A DNA stretch of 64,000 bases from Chthonobacter albigriseus (GCF_013839445.1 NZ_JACDIT010000003.1:1-64000), one strand, 5' to 3'; positions 35,733 through 44,661 are shown, counted from the stretch's first letter. Made by a program: numbers and translations. The notes: generated by a model not told the origin, from the letters alone.

Positions 35733-36473
35733 ATGACCTACTGCGTGGGGATCCTCGTCGCCGACGGGCTGACCTTGATCGCGGATACCCGCACCAACGC
35801 GGGCCTCGACAACATCGCCCAATACCGCAAGCTCCACATCTTCGAGCGCCCTGGCGACCGCATCGTCTCGATCGCCACCGCCGGAAACCTGGCGGTGACG
35901 CAGGCGGTGATCTCGCTGCTCAACGAGGGGATCCGCGACCCGGACACCGGCGACCACGAGACGCTGTGGACGCAGCCCTCCATGTTCCGCGTGGCGCAGT
36001 TCGTCGGCAAGGCGATCCGCGAGGTCTATCGCGTCGACGGCGCGGCGCTGGAGCAGTCCGCAGCCGGCTTCGACGTGACGATGCTGGTCGGCGGGCAGAT
36101 CTCCAAGGGCCGTTTGCGCCTGTTCATGATCTATCGCCAGGGCAACTTCATCGAGGCGACCGAAGACACGCCCTTCCTCCAGATCGGCGAGCACAAGTAC
36201 GGCAAGCCGATCCTCGACCGCGCCATCAAGTTCACCACCGGCATCGACGAGGCGTTGAAACTGGGCCTGATCTCGATGGATTCCACCATGCGCTCGAACC
36301 TCGGTGTGGGCATGCCGATCGACCTGGTCACCATCCGCCGGGACGCGATCCGCCACGACGTGCTCCACCGCATCGAGGCGGGCGAGCCCTATTTCCACGA
36401 CCTGCGCGAACGCTGGGGGGCCGCCTTGCGCGCCGCCCACCAGGCGATTCCCAAGCCGCCCTATTCCGGCTGA
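35733..36473 (+). CDS. Anbu-type proteasome-like peptidase
   Basis: A 246-residue Ntn-hydrolase of the Anbu (ancestral beta subunit) family. Cleavage of the initiator Met would expose the catalytic Thr2 (MTYCVGI). Family motifs are LIADTRTNAGLDN and FDVTMLVGGQISKG. Anbu assembles into open helical rings with peptidase-like architecture, but its substrate is debated. It is the last gene of the ATP-grasp/alpha-E/transglutaminase-like operon, with a 180-base gap before it. The ATG at 35733 was chosen because Thr must follow Met. Confidence 0.92.
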   Translation: MTYCVGILVADGLTLIADTRTNAGLDNIAQYRKLHIFERPGDRIVSIATAGNLAVTQAVISLLNEGIRDPDTGDHETLWTQPSMFRVAQFVGKAIREVYRVDGAALEQSAAGFDVTMLVGGQISKGRLRLFMIYRQGNFIEATEDTPFLQIGEHKYGKPILDRAIKFTTGIDEALKLGLISMDSTMRSNLGVGMPIDLVTIRRDAIRHDVLHRIEAGEPYFHDLRERWGAALRAAHQAIPKPPYSG

Positions 36474-36476
36474 CGG

Positions 36477-36866
36477 TCAGTCCGCGCCGGCAAGATCCGT
36501 GAGGATCGGGCAGTCCGGTCGATCGTCGCCATGGCAGGCATGGACGAGACGGTTGAGCGTCGCCTTCATCGCCTGGAGTTCGCGGATCTTCACCTCGACG
36601 TCGCGGATCCGCGCCTCCGCAAGCGCTCGCACGTCCGCGCTCGCCCGCGACCGATCTTCGTAGAGCGACAGCAGGTGGCGGCAGTCCTCGATGGAGAAGC
36701 CGAGCGAACGCGCCCGCTGCAGGAAGCGCAGCTTGTGGAGCTCCGTGTCCCGGTACTCACGATAACCGTTGCCGGTCCGCGGCGGCTTCAGAAGGCCGAT
36801 GTCCTCGTAGTAGCGGATCGTCTTGGCCGGTAGGCCCGACAATTCCGCCGCCTCGCCGATGTTCAT
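36477..36866 (-). CDS. cueR: Copper-responsive MerR-family regulator CueR
   Basis: A 129-residue MerR-type activator that senses Cu(I) and turns on copper export genes. The N-terminal winged helix begins NIGEAAELSGLPAKTIRYYE. The metal-binding loop has Cys111 and Cys119 spaced CX7C (CHGDDRPDC), the CueR arrangement. No copper ATPase (copA) gene is adjacent. The gene converges on Anbu, with the stops only 3 bases apart. Confidence 0.92.
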   Translation of the reverse strand: MNIGEAAELSGLPAKTIRYYEDIGLLKPPRTGNGYREYRDTELHKLRFLQRARSLGFSIEDCRHLLSLYEDRSRASADVRALAEARIRDVEVKIRELQAMKATLNRLVHACHGDDRPDCPILTDLAGAD

Positions 36867-36933
36867 GGCTGACCTCGCAGAAAGAATCGCTTCGCTCTCA
36901 TGTAGGTGCGAAGCGACGCCGTTGCGAAGGGTT

Positions 36934-37203
36934 TCAGTGCAGCAGGAACTGGGCGTCCACCTTCCTCACCTCGGCCGGGCCGATGAGCTTGCGATGGGCA
37001 ACGTCGACCGAGTGGAGCGCCCCATCGAGTTTGGTTCGCCAAAACTGCAGAAATCGCGACAGCTCTGGAAACTCGGGCGCCAGATCGTAGTCCTGCCAGA
37101 CGTAGCTTTGCAGGATCTTGGGGTGGTCCGGCAGTCGGTAGAGAATATGGGCCGTGGTAAGTCCGTAGCCCGCCAACTGTAGCTTGAACTCGGGTGTGAC
37201 CAT
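36934..37203 (-). CDS. usg: Usg-family protein
   Basis: An 89-residue protein matching the Usg family, first noted beside tryptophan genes in alphaproteobacteria: LQLAGYGLTTAHILYRLPDH, then YVWQDYDLAPEFPELSRFL, LDGALHSVDVAH and KVDAQFLLH. The function is unknown. It stands alone here, upstream of cueR on the same strand. Confidence 0.9.
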   Translation of the reverse strand: MVTPEFKLQLAGYGLTTAHILYRLPDHPKILQSYVWQDYDLAPEFPELSRFLQFWRTKLDGALHSVDVAHRKLIGPAEVRKVDAQFLLH

Positions 37204-37443
37204 TCCATACCTCGCAGTGACACGGATGGCTGATCCGGCGTCGAACCCTTGCGGCGCCGACAGCCAATGGTGCCATCACGAGACTGCGGGGAAAAGTGTT
37301 TTTACAAGCTTAATCAATAAGTTAGCAGCAGAGTGGCGAGAGTGCTGCCAAAACAGGCCTGCCGCGAACTTGGGCGCGCGGGACCGATAGTCCCGCCCGG
37401 CCGATCTGTCAAGCGGATGCGCCACGGCCCGACGGTGATGGCC

Positions 37444-37887
37444 CTACGGGGAGGTCACCACCTTCAGCGCGTCGAGATAGGCGATCACGTTGGCGATCTG
37501 GGGCGGGTCCAGCGTGACCTGTGGCATCTCCGGATGGCCTGTGACGATCCCCTCCGCCAGGCTCTCCTCCAGGTCCTCCGGCTGGTAGCGGGTGACCACC
37601 TCGCGGAACGCCGGCGCCTTCGGATCCGTGCTGGCGTCGGTGGCCCCAACGGCATGGCAACCGGAGCAGGTCGTCTGCAGATAGATCTTTCCCTGGAGGG
37701 CCGACGGCCCCTCCGTGGGCGCGGCGCTGCCGGCGGCCGTCGGGGCGTCGGCCGGCGTCTCCGGCGGCGGGCTGGTCGGCCCGGCGACGGTGGCATCGGG
37801 AGCCCCGGTCGGCGCGGACTGCGCCGCCGCCGGAACGGTGCCGAGCAGCGATACGGCGAGAATGACGAGAGCGTGTCGCATGGTCAT
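37444..37887 (-). CDS. Exported c-type cytochrome
   Basis: A 147-residue small class I cytochrome. It has a signal peptide (about 1-23, ending AAAQ), a proline/alanine-rich linker (24-62), one haem motif CSGCH (Cys74, Cys77, His78), and a candidate distal Met in HPEMPQV. The linker would hold the haem domain away from the membrane or leave it soluble in the periplasm. The electron partner is unknown. The first of two adjacent ATGs (37887) has a GGAG 9 bases upstream. Confidence 0.9.
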   Translation of the reverse strand: MTMRHALVILAVSLLGTVPAAAQSAPTGAPDATVAGPTSPPPETPADAPTAAGSAAPTEGPSALQGKIYLQTTCSGCHAVGATDASTDPKAPAFREVVTRYQPEDLEESLAEGIVTGHPEMPQVTLDPPQIANVIAYLDALKVVTSP

Positions 37888-37972
37888 GGTCGAATCTCCA
37901 GGCGGCCAGCATGGAGATCCCGCCTCCGCCGCGCCAGGGGGGCAACGCCGGACAACGGCTTCCGTTCGACGA

Positions 37973-38704
37973 TCAGCCCTTGGTGCGGAGCGTGGACCGG
38001 CCGCCGTCAACGCCGATCACTTGCCCGGTGATCCAGGACGCTCCCTCGCCGAGGAGAAAGACGGCGAGGCCCGCAATGTCGACAGGCGTGCCGATCCGCG
38101 GCAGGGCATGCAGGCCGGCAATCGCCTTCACCATCGCCTCGTTGGAAGTCATGCCGGCGGCAAGTGGCGTATCGGTGAGGCTCGGCGCGACGGCATTGAC
38201 CCGAACCTTGGGCGCCAGTTCGGCGCCGAGCGACAGCACGAGCCCCTCCACAGCGCCCTTGGCCATCGCGATCGAGGCGTGATTGGCGAATCCCTGCCGG
38301 GCGGCGACGCTGGAGAAAAGCACCACGGAAGCCCCGCTGGCGGCGCGCTGCATCGCCGGCAGGTGCGCCCGCACGGCACGTGCCGCCCCGAGCGCGTTGA
38401 GCGTGAAATCGCTGAGATAGTCCGCGTCGGTGAGACGGGCGAGCGGCTTCAGCGTGATCGTCCCCACCGCGTAGACCAGCCCGGCGACCGGGCTGTCTCC
38501 GACATCCTGCACGACGCGATCGAAGGTTGCGGGATCGGTGACGTCGCCCTCGGTGACGCCGCAGCCGATCTCCGCGCCGAGCGCGGCGAGCCGGCCTCCG
38601 TCGCGGGCGACCAGATGCACCGCCCGTCCGGCCCGGGCCAAGGCCCGCGCGATCTCTGATCCGATGCCGCCCGTTCCGCCGTAGATGATCGTCCGGTCCG
38701 TCAT
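37973..38704 (-). CDS. SDR-fold protein lacking the catalytic tyrosine
   Basis: A 243-residue short-chain dehydrogenase/reductase fold. The dinucleotide motif is YGGTGGIG (8-15), Ser131/Ser132 are present in LFSSVAA, and Lys149 is present. The YxxxK active site reads IAMAK, so the general acid Tyr is replaced by Ile145. The C-terminal ITGQVIGVDGG is typical of SDRs. It may be a non-reductase or a divergent enzyme. Confidence 0.85.
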   Translation of the reverse strand: MTDRTIIYGGTGGIGSEIARALARAGRAVHLVARDGGRLAALGAEIGCGVTEGDVTDPATFDRVVQDVGDSPVAGLVYAVGTITLKPLARLTDADYLSDFTLNALGAARAVRAHLPAMQRAASGASVVLFSSVAARQGFANHASIAMAKGAVEGLVLSLGAELAPKVRVNAVAPSLTDTPLAAGMTSNEAMVKAIAGLHALPRIGTPVDIAGLAVFLLGEGASWITGQVIGVDGGRSTLRTKG

Positions 38705-38772
38705 ATGCGTATCCCTGCAAACTGCTGATAGAGGGTCTACGCTGAGCCGGTCGCCCTGGTTCAGGACGCATC

Positions 38773-38931
38773 ATGCCGAAGATGATCAAGAAGGCCGACC
38801 TGCCGACCAAGACCTGCGCCGCATGCGGTCGCCCGTTCGCCTGGCGCAAGAAATGGGAACGCGTCTGGACAGAGGTGAGGTTCTGCTCAAACCGCTGCCG
38901 TCGGTCCGGAAAAAGCGAGCGGGTTCAATAG
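38773..38931 (+). CDS. DUF2256 zinc-finger-like small protein
   Basis: A 52-residue protein that is easily missed because of its size. It matches the DUF2256 family: KKADLPTKTCAACGRPF, then WRKKWERVW, VRFCSNRCR. Four cysteines (15, 18, 38, 42) form a likely zinc knuckle. The function is unknown; in other bacteria it often neighbours cryptochrome/photolyase genes, none of which are here. It is divergent from the SDR gene. Confidence 0.85.
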   Translation: MPKMIKKADLPTKTCAACGRPFAWRKKWERVWTEVRFCSNRCRRSGKSERVQ

Positions 38932-38968
38932 GCTGCGCCTTGAATCGGATTCGATCTCTGAACCCGCC

Positions 38969-40192
38969 TCAGGCGATCTGGCGCAGCCACTTGCGCGGAT
39001 CGAACCGCTTCGCGTCGTCACCGGCCAAGGCGCCGCACAAATCCTTCACGGCGTCGAGATTGTGGATCGGCCGGAACTCGTCCACATGCGGCAGCATCGC
39101 CTTGACGCCGGCCGCGCGTGCTTCGAAGCCTTCGAAGCGCAGCAGCGGATTGAGCCAGACCAGCCGGCGACAGGACCGGTGCAGCCGATCGGTTTCCTGG
39201 GCCAGTCCGGCGACATCGTCGCGTTCCAATCCGTCGGTGATGAGAAGCACGATGGGTCCGCCCGACATCACCCGGCGCGACCATTCCTTGTTGAAGAGAT
39301 GCAGCGCCTCTCCGATGCGGGTGCCGCCCGACCAGTCGACCACGTGGTTGGTGCAGGCGATCAGCGCCTCGTCCGGGTCCTTCATGCGCATCTGCCGGGT
39401 CACGTTGGTCAGCCGCGTCCCGAACAGGAAGGTGGTGACCCGGCGCGTCGACGACAGCGCATGGAGAAAGTGCAGGAACAGCCGCGAGTACTGCGTCATC
39501 GACCCCGAGATGTCGAGCAGCGCCACGATCGGCGGATGAACCTGCTTCGGCTCGCGGAAGGCGAGCGGGATGATCGCGCCCCCGGCCCTCAGCGAGGCCT
39601 GCATCGTGCGCCTGAGGTCGATCTCGCGCGCCCGCGGCGCCGCCATCCGCCGCCGGACGGGCACCTTGTCCACCGGCATCACCAGCCCGCGCACCGCCTG
39701 GAGGGCCAGCGCGATCTCGTCCGCGGACATTTGGGCGAAATCCTTCTTCTGCAGGATCTCCCGGTCCGACACGGTGAAGCGGGCGTCGATCTCCACCTCC
39801 GGCCGCTCCACCTGCCGGTCGGCCGCGGCGTCGCCGAACAGCGCATGCGCCAGCCGCGCCGCTCCGGCCTTCGGCTTGTCCAGGGGCGCGCGCGGTGGCG
39901 CCACGGGCGAGAACACCTGCAGCATCTTCTCCACGAGCCCGCGGGACCGCCAGAACGTCCGGAACGCCTCGTCGAACAGGATGTGGTGCTCGCGCCGGGT
40001 CACGAAGATCGCATGCAGCGTCCAGTAGACGTCCTCCCGCGATCCGACACCGGCGATCGTCATCGCCTCCACCGCCTCGACCACCGACGCCGGCCCCACC
40101 GGCATTCCGGCGCGCCGCAGCAGCCGCGCGAAGTGCACGACGTTTTCGGGAAGACGGCTGGAGGGGGGAATGACGACAGCTTCGTTGTTCAT
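38969..40192 (-). CDS. VWA-domain protein (CoxE-like)
   Basis: A 407-residue von Willebrand A protein with an intact MIDAS DISGSMT (227-233) and an N-terminal helical region typical of the CoxE group. It is normally the partner of a MoxR/CoxD ATPase in metalloenzyme maturation; the matching ATPase is at 40841-41758. A toxin-antitoxin unit separates the two here, and this gene's ATG overlaps the toxin stop by 4 bases. No CO dehydrogenase genes are in the window. Confidence 0.88.
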   Translation of the reverse strand: MNNEAVVIPPSSRLPENVVHFARLLRRAGMPVGPASVVEAVEAMTIAGVGSREDVYWTLHAIFVTRREHHILFDEAFRTFWRSRGLVEKMLQVFSPVAPPRAPLDKPKAGAARLAHALFGDAAADRQVERPEVEIDARFTVSDREILQKKDFAQMSADEIALALQAVRGLVMPVDKVPVRRRMAAPRAREIDLRRTMQASLRAGGAIIPLAFREPKQVHPPIVALLDISGSMTQYSRLFLHFLHALSSTRRVTTFLFGTRLTNVTRQMRMKDPDEALIACTNHVVDWSGGTRIGEALHLFNKEWSRRVMSGGPIVLLITDGLERDDVAGLAQETDRLHRSCRRLVWLNPLLRFEGFEARAAGVKAMLPHVDEFRPIHNLDAVKDLCGALAGDDAKRFDPRKWLRQIA

Positions 40193-40527
40193 CCAGCATT
40201 CTCGCTAATGTACGGCTGGCGCTCTTCATCGAAACGCATGCGATCGAGACGGCGAGCGCTGTGAACGAAGCGGAGCACGAGGAGGTATTCAGGGAAATAG
40301 CGGACTATCAAGGGATAGTCGTCAACCGGTACCGATCTGAAGTCCGGCCCGAACTCCGGCCTAAGCCTTCCCTGGACGGTCGAACTCCGTGCCAGCTTGC
40401 CGATCCTGCTTCTCACCTTGCGTAGGAAGGCATCAGAGACGCGCGGCTCACCAGACGTGCGATCGAGATGACGTCGAAGCTCGATAATGTCGTCTCGTGC
40501 CCTTGCGTGATAGATGAGCGTCCTCAC
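40189..40527 (-). CDS. RelE/ParE-family toxin
   Basis: A 112-residue type II toxin of the RelE/ParE superfamily: IYHARARDDIIELRRHL at the start, KVRSRIGKLARSS in the middle, and the beta-strand run RSVPVDDYPLIVRYF with FVHSARRLD at the end. It overlaps the upstream antitoxin and the downstream VWA gene, each by 4 bases (ATGA). The three-way coupling means the toxin is co-translated with housekeeping genes. Confidence 0.85.
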   Translation of the reverse strand: MRTLIYHARARDDIIELRRHLDRTSGEPRVSDAFLRKVRSRIGKLARSSTVQGRLRPEFGPDFRSVPVDDYPLIVRYFPEYLLVLRFVHSARRLDRMRFDEERQPYISENAG

Positions 40528-40790
40528 CCAGCATCGCTCCCGACATCGTCGAGTTCTGTCACGAGCTGGCCGAAGACTTCGTCGTCGGAATAGTAAGGAC
40601 CGTCCGCGTCCCGAACGGTCTCCTGGATTGCATCGCGCAAGGCAGCGGCGAACGCGGGATCGAGCGGCAGATCGTGTCCGCGACTATGATCCTGCCAGGC
40701 CTGTGCGATGCAGATTTCGATCTGCTCGGCGTTCGTACCGCGCAGATCGGAGATAATCCGTAGAAGCTGAGGCGTGACTTCCAGAGGCAT
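40524..40790 (-). CDS. Putative antitoxin for the ParE-like toxin
   Basis: An 88-residue acidic protein (start MPLEVTPQLL, end TELDDVGSDAG) directly upstream of the toxin with a 4-base overlap. The position is the main evidence. I do not recognise its DNA-binding family. The acidic C-terminus fits a toxin-neutralising tail. It lies 51 bases downstream of the MoxR gene. Confidence 0.7.
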   Translation of the reverse strand: MPLEVTPQLLRIISDLRGTNAEQIEICIAQAWQDHSRGHDLPLDPAFAAALRDAIQETVRDADGPYYSDDEVFGQLVTELDDVGSDAG

Positions 40791-40840
40791 GGCGTTCTCC
40801 AGAACTTCAATGATACCACACCGCCGGAGGTTGCAAAGCT

Positions 40841-41758
40841 TCACCCCGCCAGCGCCCTGCCCTTCGCCTCCTCCACAACGCGGCCGAGGTCGGATGTCTT
40901 CACTCGGGCGATGTCGTCCTGGTACTTCAGGAGCACGCCGAGGGTGTCGGACACCGTCTCCGGATCGAGCGCGAGCTTGTCGAGTTCGGCGAGCGCCGTC
41001 GCCCAGTCCAGCGTCTCGGCGACGCCCGGCACCTTGAAGAGGTCCATCTCGCGCAGCTTCTGGACAAAGGCGACCACTTGCCGCGCGAGCAGGTCGGGCG
41101 CCTTCGGCACCTTGGTCCGCACGATCGCCATCTCTCGCTCCACGTCGGGGTAGTCGACCCAATGGTAGAGGCAGCGACGTTTCAGGGCGTCGTGGATCTC
41201 GCGCGTCCGATTGGTGGTGATGATCACGATCGGCGGCGTTGGCGCCCTCACGGTGCCGAACTCGGGAATCGTCACCTGCGCATCGGCGAGCACTTCGAGA
41301 AGAAACGCTTCGAACGCCTCGTCGGCCCGATCGAGTTCGTCGATCAGGAGCACCGGCGCGCGCCCGTCCACCGTCGGCTCCAGCGCCTTCAGGATCGGCC
41401 GCTTGATCAGGAACTTCTCGGAGAACACGTCCGAGGCGATCTCGCCGCGATCCTCCACGCCGGAGGCTTCCGCGATCCGGATCTCCACCATCTGCGCGGC
41501 GTAGTTCCACTCGTAGACCGCGCTTGAGAGATCCAGGCCTTCGTAGCACTGCAGGCGGATCAGCGGCCGATCCAGCGTGGCGGCCAGTACCTTGGCGATC
41601 TCGGTCTTCCCGACGCCCGCCTCACCCTCCAGGAACAGCGGCCGCTGCATCTTCAGGCTGAGGAACAGGACGGTCGCGAGCGCCCGGTCGGCGACGTAGC
41701 CGCCACGGGTGAGAAGCGCGAGCGTGTCGTCGATGGAAGCGGGACTATCGATGGACAT
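40841..41758 (-). CDS. MoxR-family AAA+ ATPase (CoxD-like)
   Basis: A 305-residue AAA+ ATPase: Walker A GEAGVGKTE (45-53), Walker B LLIDELDRAD, sensor 1 IITTNRTREIHDALKRRCL and a C-terminal helical lid. MoxR/CoxD ATPases act with VWA proteins as chaperones that mature metalloenzymes. Its VWA partner is the gene at 38969-40192. The extension to 41887 is dropped because MSIDSPASIDDTLALL is family-like. Confidence 0.9.
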   Translation of the reverse strand: MSIDSPASIDDTLALLTRGGYVADRALATVLFLSLKMQRPLFLEGEAGVGKTEIAKVLAATLDRPLIRLQCYEGLDLSSAVYEWNYAAQMVEIRIAEASGVEDRGEIASDVFSEKFLIKRPILKALEPTVDGRAPVLLIDELDRADEAFEAFLLEVLADAQVTIPEFGTVRAPTPPIVIITTNRTREIHDALKRRCLYHWVDYPDVEREMAIVRTKVPKAPDLLARQVVAFVQKLREMDLFKVPGVAETLDWATALAELDKLALDPETVSDTLGVLLKYQDDIARVKTSDLGRVVEEAKGRALAG

Positions 41759-41861
41759 GAATTCCTCGGGCGCAGTTCGGCTGCGGGGTTGGCCGTTCGT
41801 TGCCGCCGTTATAGCACCGCCGCGCCGGATTCCGAGGGTGGCCGATAGTACGGGAGAGCGC

Positions 41862-42947
41862 TCAGGGAACCGGCTCGAAGCCGCCATCCTGCCATGCCTG
41901 GAGCGTGAAGTTCAGCCCCTCCAGGTCGCCCTTGTCGTCGAAGGAGACAGGCCCGATCACCGTGGGGAAGGCGCCCTCCGCGATCGCTGCGGCAACGGTT
42001 TCGAAGCCGCCGCCCCCTGCCGCCGCGGCCGCCCACACCTCCACCGCGGCATAGGCCGGCAGCGTGAAGCCGGCCGCCTCCGAGCCGGCGGCCCGGAACG
42101 CGGCGACCGCGTCCGCCGCGGCCGGCTCGCGGCGGTAGTCGGTCGGCAGCGCGAAGATCACGCCCGTTGCCGCAGGACCGGCGATATCGCGGAACTCCTC
42201 CAGCCCCAGCGCATCCCCGCCGATCAGCCGCGTCGAGAGCCCCCGGTTGGCCATCTCCGTCGCCACCACGGCGCCGTCCGCAGCCCCTGCCCCCACCACG
42301 AGCACATCGAGCGCGGCGTCCTGCACCTTGCCGGTCAGGTTCACCTGGCTCTTCTCGCCGGGGGTGAAGGTCTCGTTGAGGATCGTCGTCCCGCCGCCGG
42401 CCTCGAAGGCCTCCCGGGCGCCGTCGGTGATCTGGCGCCCGTAGACGCTGCCGTCGCTGGCAAAGCCCACCCGGCCGCCGGCGAAGGCCTTGAGAAGATG
42501 CGCGGCGATCGCCTTTGGCTGCTCGTCGGCACGGGCCGCGAGCCGGAAGACGCCCGGCCCGATCCGCTCGTCCGTGAAGCGCGGGTTGGTCGTCGCCGGA
42601 CTGATGAAGACGATGCCGGCCTGTGAATAGACCTTTCCGGCCGGGATCGCCGCCGCGGCGCAGGCGTGCCCGACCACCAGCACCGCCCCCTTGCCGACGA
42701 GCTGGTTCGCCACGGCTTCCCCGGTCTTCGCCTCGCACTTGTCGTCGACCACTTCGACCACGACGCTCTGCCCGCCCACGCCGCCGGCCGCGTTCAGCAC
42801 ATCGACCGCCTGCGTCACGCCGGCGAGGATCTCGGACCCGACCGGCGCGAAGATGCCGCTCATCGGACCCGCAACGCCGATCACCACGTCTGCCGAGGCA
42901 GGCGAAGTCAGCGCGGTCAGGATCGGGATGAGGATGAAGGATCGCAT
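41862..42947 (-). CDS. Branched-chain amino-acid ABC transporter binding protein (second copy)
   Basis: A 361-residue periplasmic-binding protein with a signal peptide (about 1-19, ending SPASA). Leu/Ile/Val-binding family motifs are GVAGPMSGIFAPVGSEI, AGGVGGQSVVVEVVDDKC and FISPATTNPRFT. It is a paralogue of the protein at 43126-44244, from which it has diverged considerably, so its ligand may differ. It is last in the minus-strand Liv set. Confidence 0.88.
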   Translation of the reverse strand: MRSFILIPILTALTSPASADVVIGVAGPMSGIFAPVGSEILAGVTQAVDVLNAAGGVGGQSVVVEVVDDKCEAKTGEAVANQLVGKGAVLVVGHACAAAAIPAGKVYSQAGIVFISPATTNPRFTDERIGPGVFRLAARADEQPKAIAAHLLKAFAGGRVGFASDGSVYGRQITDGAREAFEAGGGTTILNETFTPGEKSQVNLTGKVQDAALDVLVVGAGAADGAVVATEMANRGLSTRLIGGDALGLEEFRDIAGPAATGVIFALPTDYRREPAAADAVAAFRAAGSEAAGFTLPAYAAVEVWAAAAAGGGGFETVAAAIAEGAFPTVIGPVSFDDKGDLEGLNFTLQAWQDGGFEPVP

Positions 42948-43061
42948 GGCAATTTCGCGGAAGAAACCGGTTTCACTGTTTCATGGATGGCGGCGGAATC
43001 AAATCGGAGTCGCGGCGGGACTGGAGCCATGGTTAGCGGTCGCCCGCTCCGTCGCGCGGAA

Positions 43062-43091
43062 AGGCCCGCCCCGGTCTCCCGGGACGGGCCT
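43062..43091 (-). terminator. Intrinsic terminator downstream of the main Liv binding protein
   Basis: On the minus strand AGGCCCGTCCC pairs with GGGGCGGGCCT (11 positions, one wobble), followed by TTTCC. It lies 35 bases after the stop at 43126 and separates the two binding-protein genes. Confidence 0.75.
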
Positions 43092-43125
43092 GATCGGTAA
43101 GTCAGCCCTCAAAGGGCCGACCGGA

Positions 43126-44244
43126 TCACTGCATCTGGATGTAGGTGATCTTGCCCGCGTCGTTCTTCTTCCAGACGTACATGGTGTAGTCCGGACGGGT
43201 GATGTCACCCTTCTCGTCGTAGCCGAGCGGGCCGACGGCCGTCTCGGTCACCGCGCCGCCCTTCAGCGCCTCGGCCACCTTCTGCGGATCGTTCTCGCCG
43301 GCGGCCTTGATGCCGGCAGCGATGATCTGAACCGCAGCGTAGGAGTAGAGGGTGTAGGCCTCCGGCTCGAAGCCGGCGGTGCGGAACTTCTCCACGATGT
43401 CCTTGGAGTTCGGGTTCGCACGCGGGTCGGGCGGGAAGGTCATCAGGGTGCCTTCGACGGCCGGGCCACCGATCGAGGCGAACTCGTCGGAGGTGATGCC
43501 GTCGCCGGACATCAGGACGGCCTTGAGGCCCTGGTCGGCCGCCTGGCGGACGATGAGGCCGGCTTCGGTGTGCAGGCCGCCGTAGTAGATGACGCCGACG
43601 TTCGCAGCCTTCAGCTTGGAGATGAGGGCGGAGAAGTCCTTGTCACCGACGTTGATGCCTTCGTAGACGGCTTCGGTGATGCCGAGGCCGTTGGCGGCCT
43701 TCTTGGTCTCGTCGGCAAGGCCCTGGCCGTAGGGGGTCTTGTCGTGGACGATCGCGACCGGAACGTCCTTGAAGTTGTCGGCGATGTACTTGCCGGCGAC
43801 CGCGCCCTGCTGGTCGTCGCGACCGCAGGTGCGGAAGGTGTTCCACAGGCCGCGCTCGGTGAAGTTCGGGTTGGTCGAGGCCGGGGTGATCTGGAAGATG
43901 CCGTTCTCGGCATAGACTTCCGAGGCCGGGATCGAGACGCCCGAGTTGAAGTGGCCGACCACGTACTGCACGCCGTCACCAACGAACTTGTTGGCGACCG
44001 ACACGCCCTGCTTGGGATCGGAGACGTCGTCGCCGAGCGAGATCACCAGCTGCTCGCCGTTGATGCCGCCGGCGGCATTGATGTCCGCAACCGCCTGCTC
44101 GGCGCCCTTCTGGAGCTGTGCACCGAACGCTGCGTTCGGACCGGTCAGCGGACCCGCGACGCCGATCTTGATATCGGCGAATGCGGAACCGGCGAACAGA
44201 ACACTCGCCGCGAAGACCGCCCCTGTCAGAAGATGCTTCTTCAT
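43126..44244 (-). CDS. livK: Branched-chain amino-acid ABC transporter binding protein
   Basis: A 372-residue periplasmic protein with signal peptide MKKHLLTGAVFAASVLFAG and the mature start DIKIGVAGPLTGPNAAFG. Family motifs QITPASTNPNFTERG and NTFRTCGRDDQQG are intact. It delivers leucine, isoleucine or valine to the permease encoded upstream on the same strand. The ATG at 44244 was preferred over upstream starts. A 417-bp non-coding region separates it from the rest of the operon. Confidence 0.92.
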   Translation of the reverse strand: MKKHLLTGAVFAASVLFAGSAFADIKIGVAGPLTGPNAAFGAQLQKGAEQAVADINAAGGINGEQLVISLGDDVSDPKQGVSVANKFVGDGVQYVVGHFNSGVSIPASEVYAENGIFQITPASTNPNFTERGLWNTFRTCGRDDQQGAVAGKYIADNFKDVPVAIVHDKTPYGQGLADETKKAANGLGITEAVYEGINVGDKDFSALISKLKAANVGVIYYGGLHTEAGLIVRQAADQGLKAVLMSGDGITSDEFASIGGPAVEGTLMTFPPDPRANPNSKDIVEKFRTAGFEPEAYTLYSYAAVQIIAAGIKAAGENDPQKVAEALKGGAVTETAVGPLGYDEKGDITRPDYTMYVWKKNDAGKITYIQMQ

Positions 44245-44661
44245 TCTTGTGCTCCCATCTGTGTCCGTGACTTGACTGCTGGGTAGCGCCATCCGGACCA
44301 AGCCACAGGCCGGAAGGCGTTTTACTAGGTCGCTTCCCGAACCAACGCTCGGGATAAGCTCCCCTTTAGCATCATGTCCCGCTGCCCCATGGATCCACCG
44401 AAGGGCTTGCCGGCAGGCACGCGGAAATGATGGTAACGGCAACCGCGCTGAGCGGTACGACGGTCGTGGGTGCCGGGCGGTTTCCGGCTCATCCGGCGGA
44501 AAGCCCGCAACCGACCGCCGATCATGAGACCTCTCCCTTGTGGTCCCCGAGGTTGGCCGGAACCTCGGGTCGCGAACTCCTGATGACGCGCCGCGTGGAG
44601 AATTTCGCCCATCTTTTCAGCGTTGTCACCCGGATTCAGACAAATCTGAAACAGCTTTCAG
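44245..44661. other. Non-coding region with a 9-bp stem hairpin
   Basis: 417 bp between the DUF6867-like gene and livK. It includes CCCGAGGTT-GGCCGG-AACCTCGGG (44546-44569), a perfect 9-bp stem. It may be a terminator-like or mRNA-protecting element, or an operator. The small frames here have no recognisable protein features. The livK promoter should lie in the right half. Confidence 0.55.

Noticed and set aside
37444-37887. The cytochrome c as part of the xox methanol system
   Set aside because: It is more than 10 kb away with unrelated neighbours, and xoxG already supplies the specific cytochrome.
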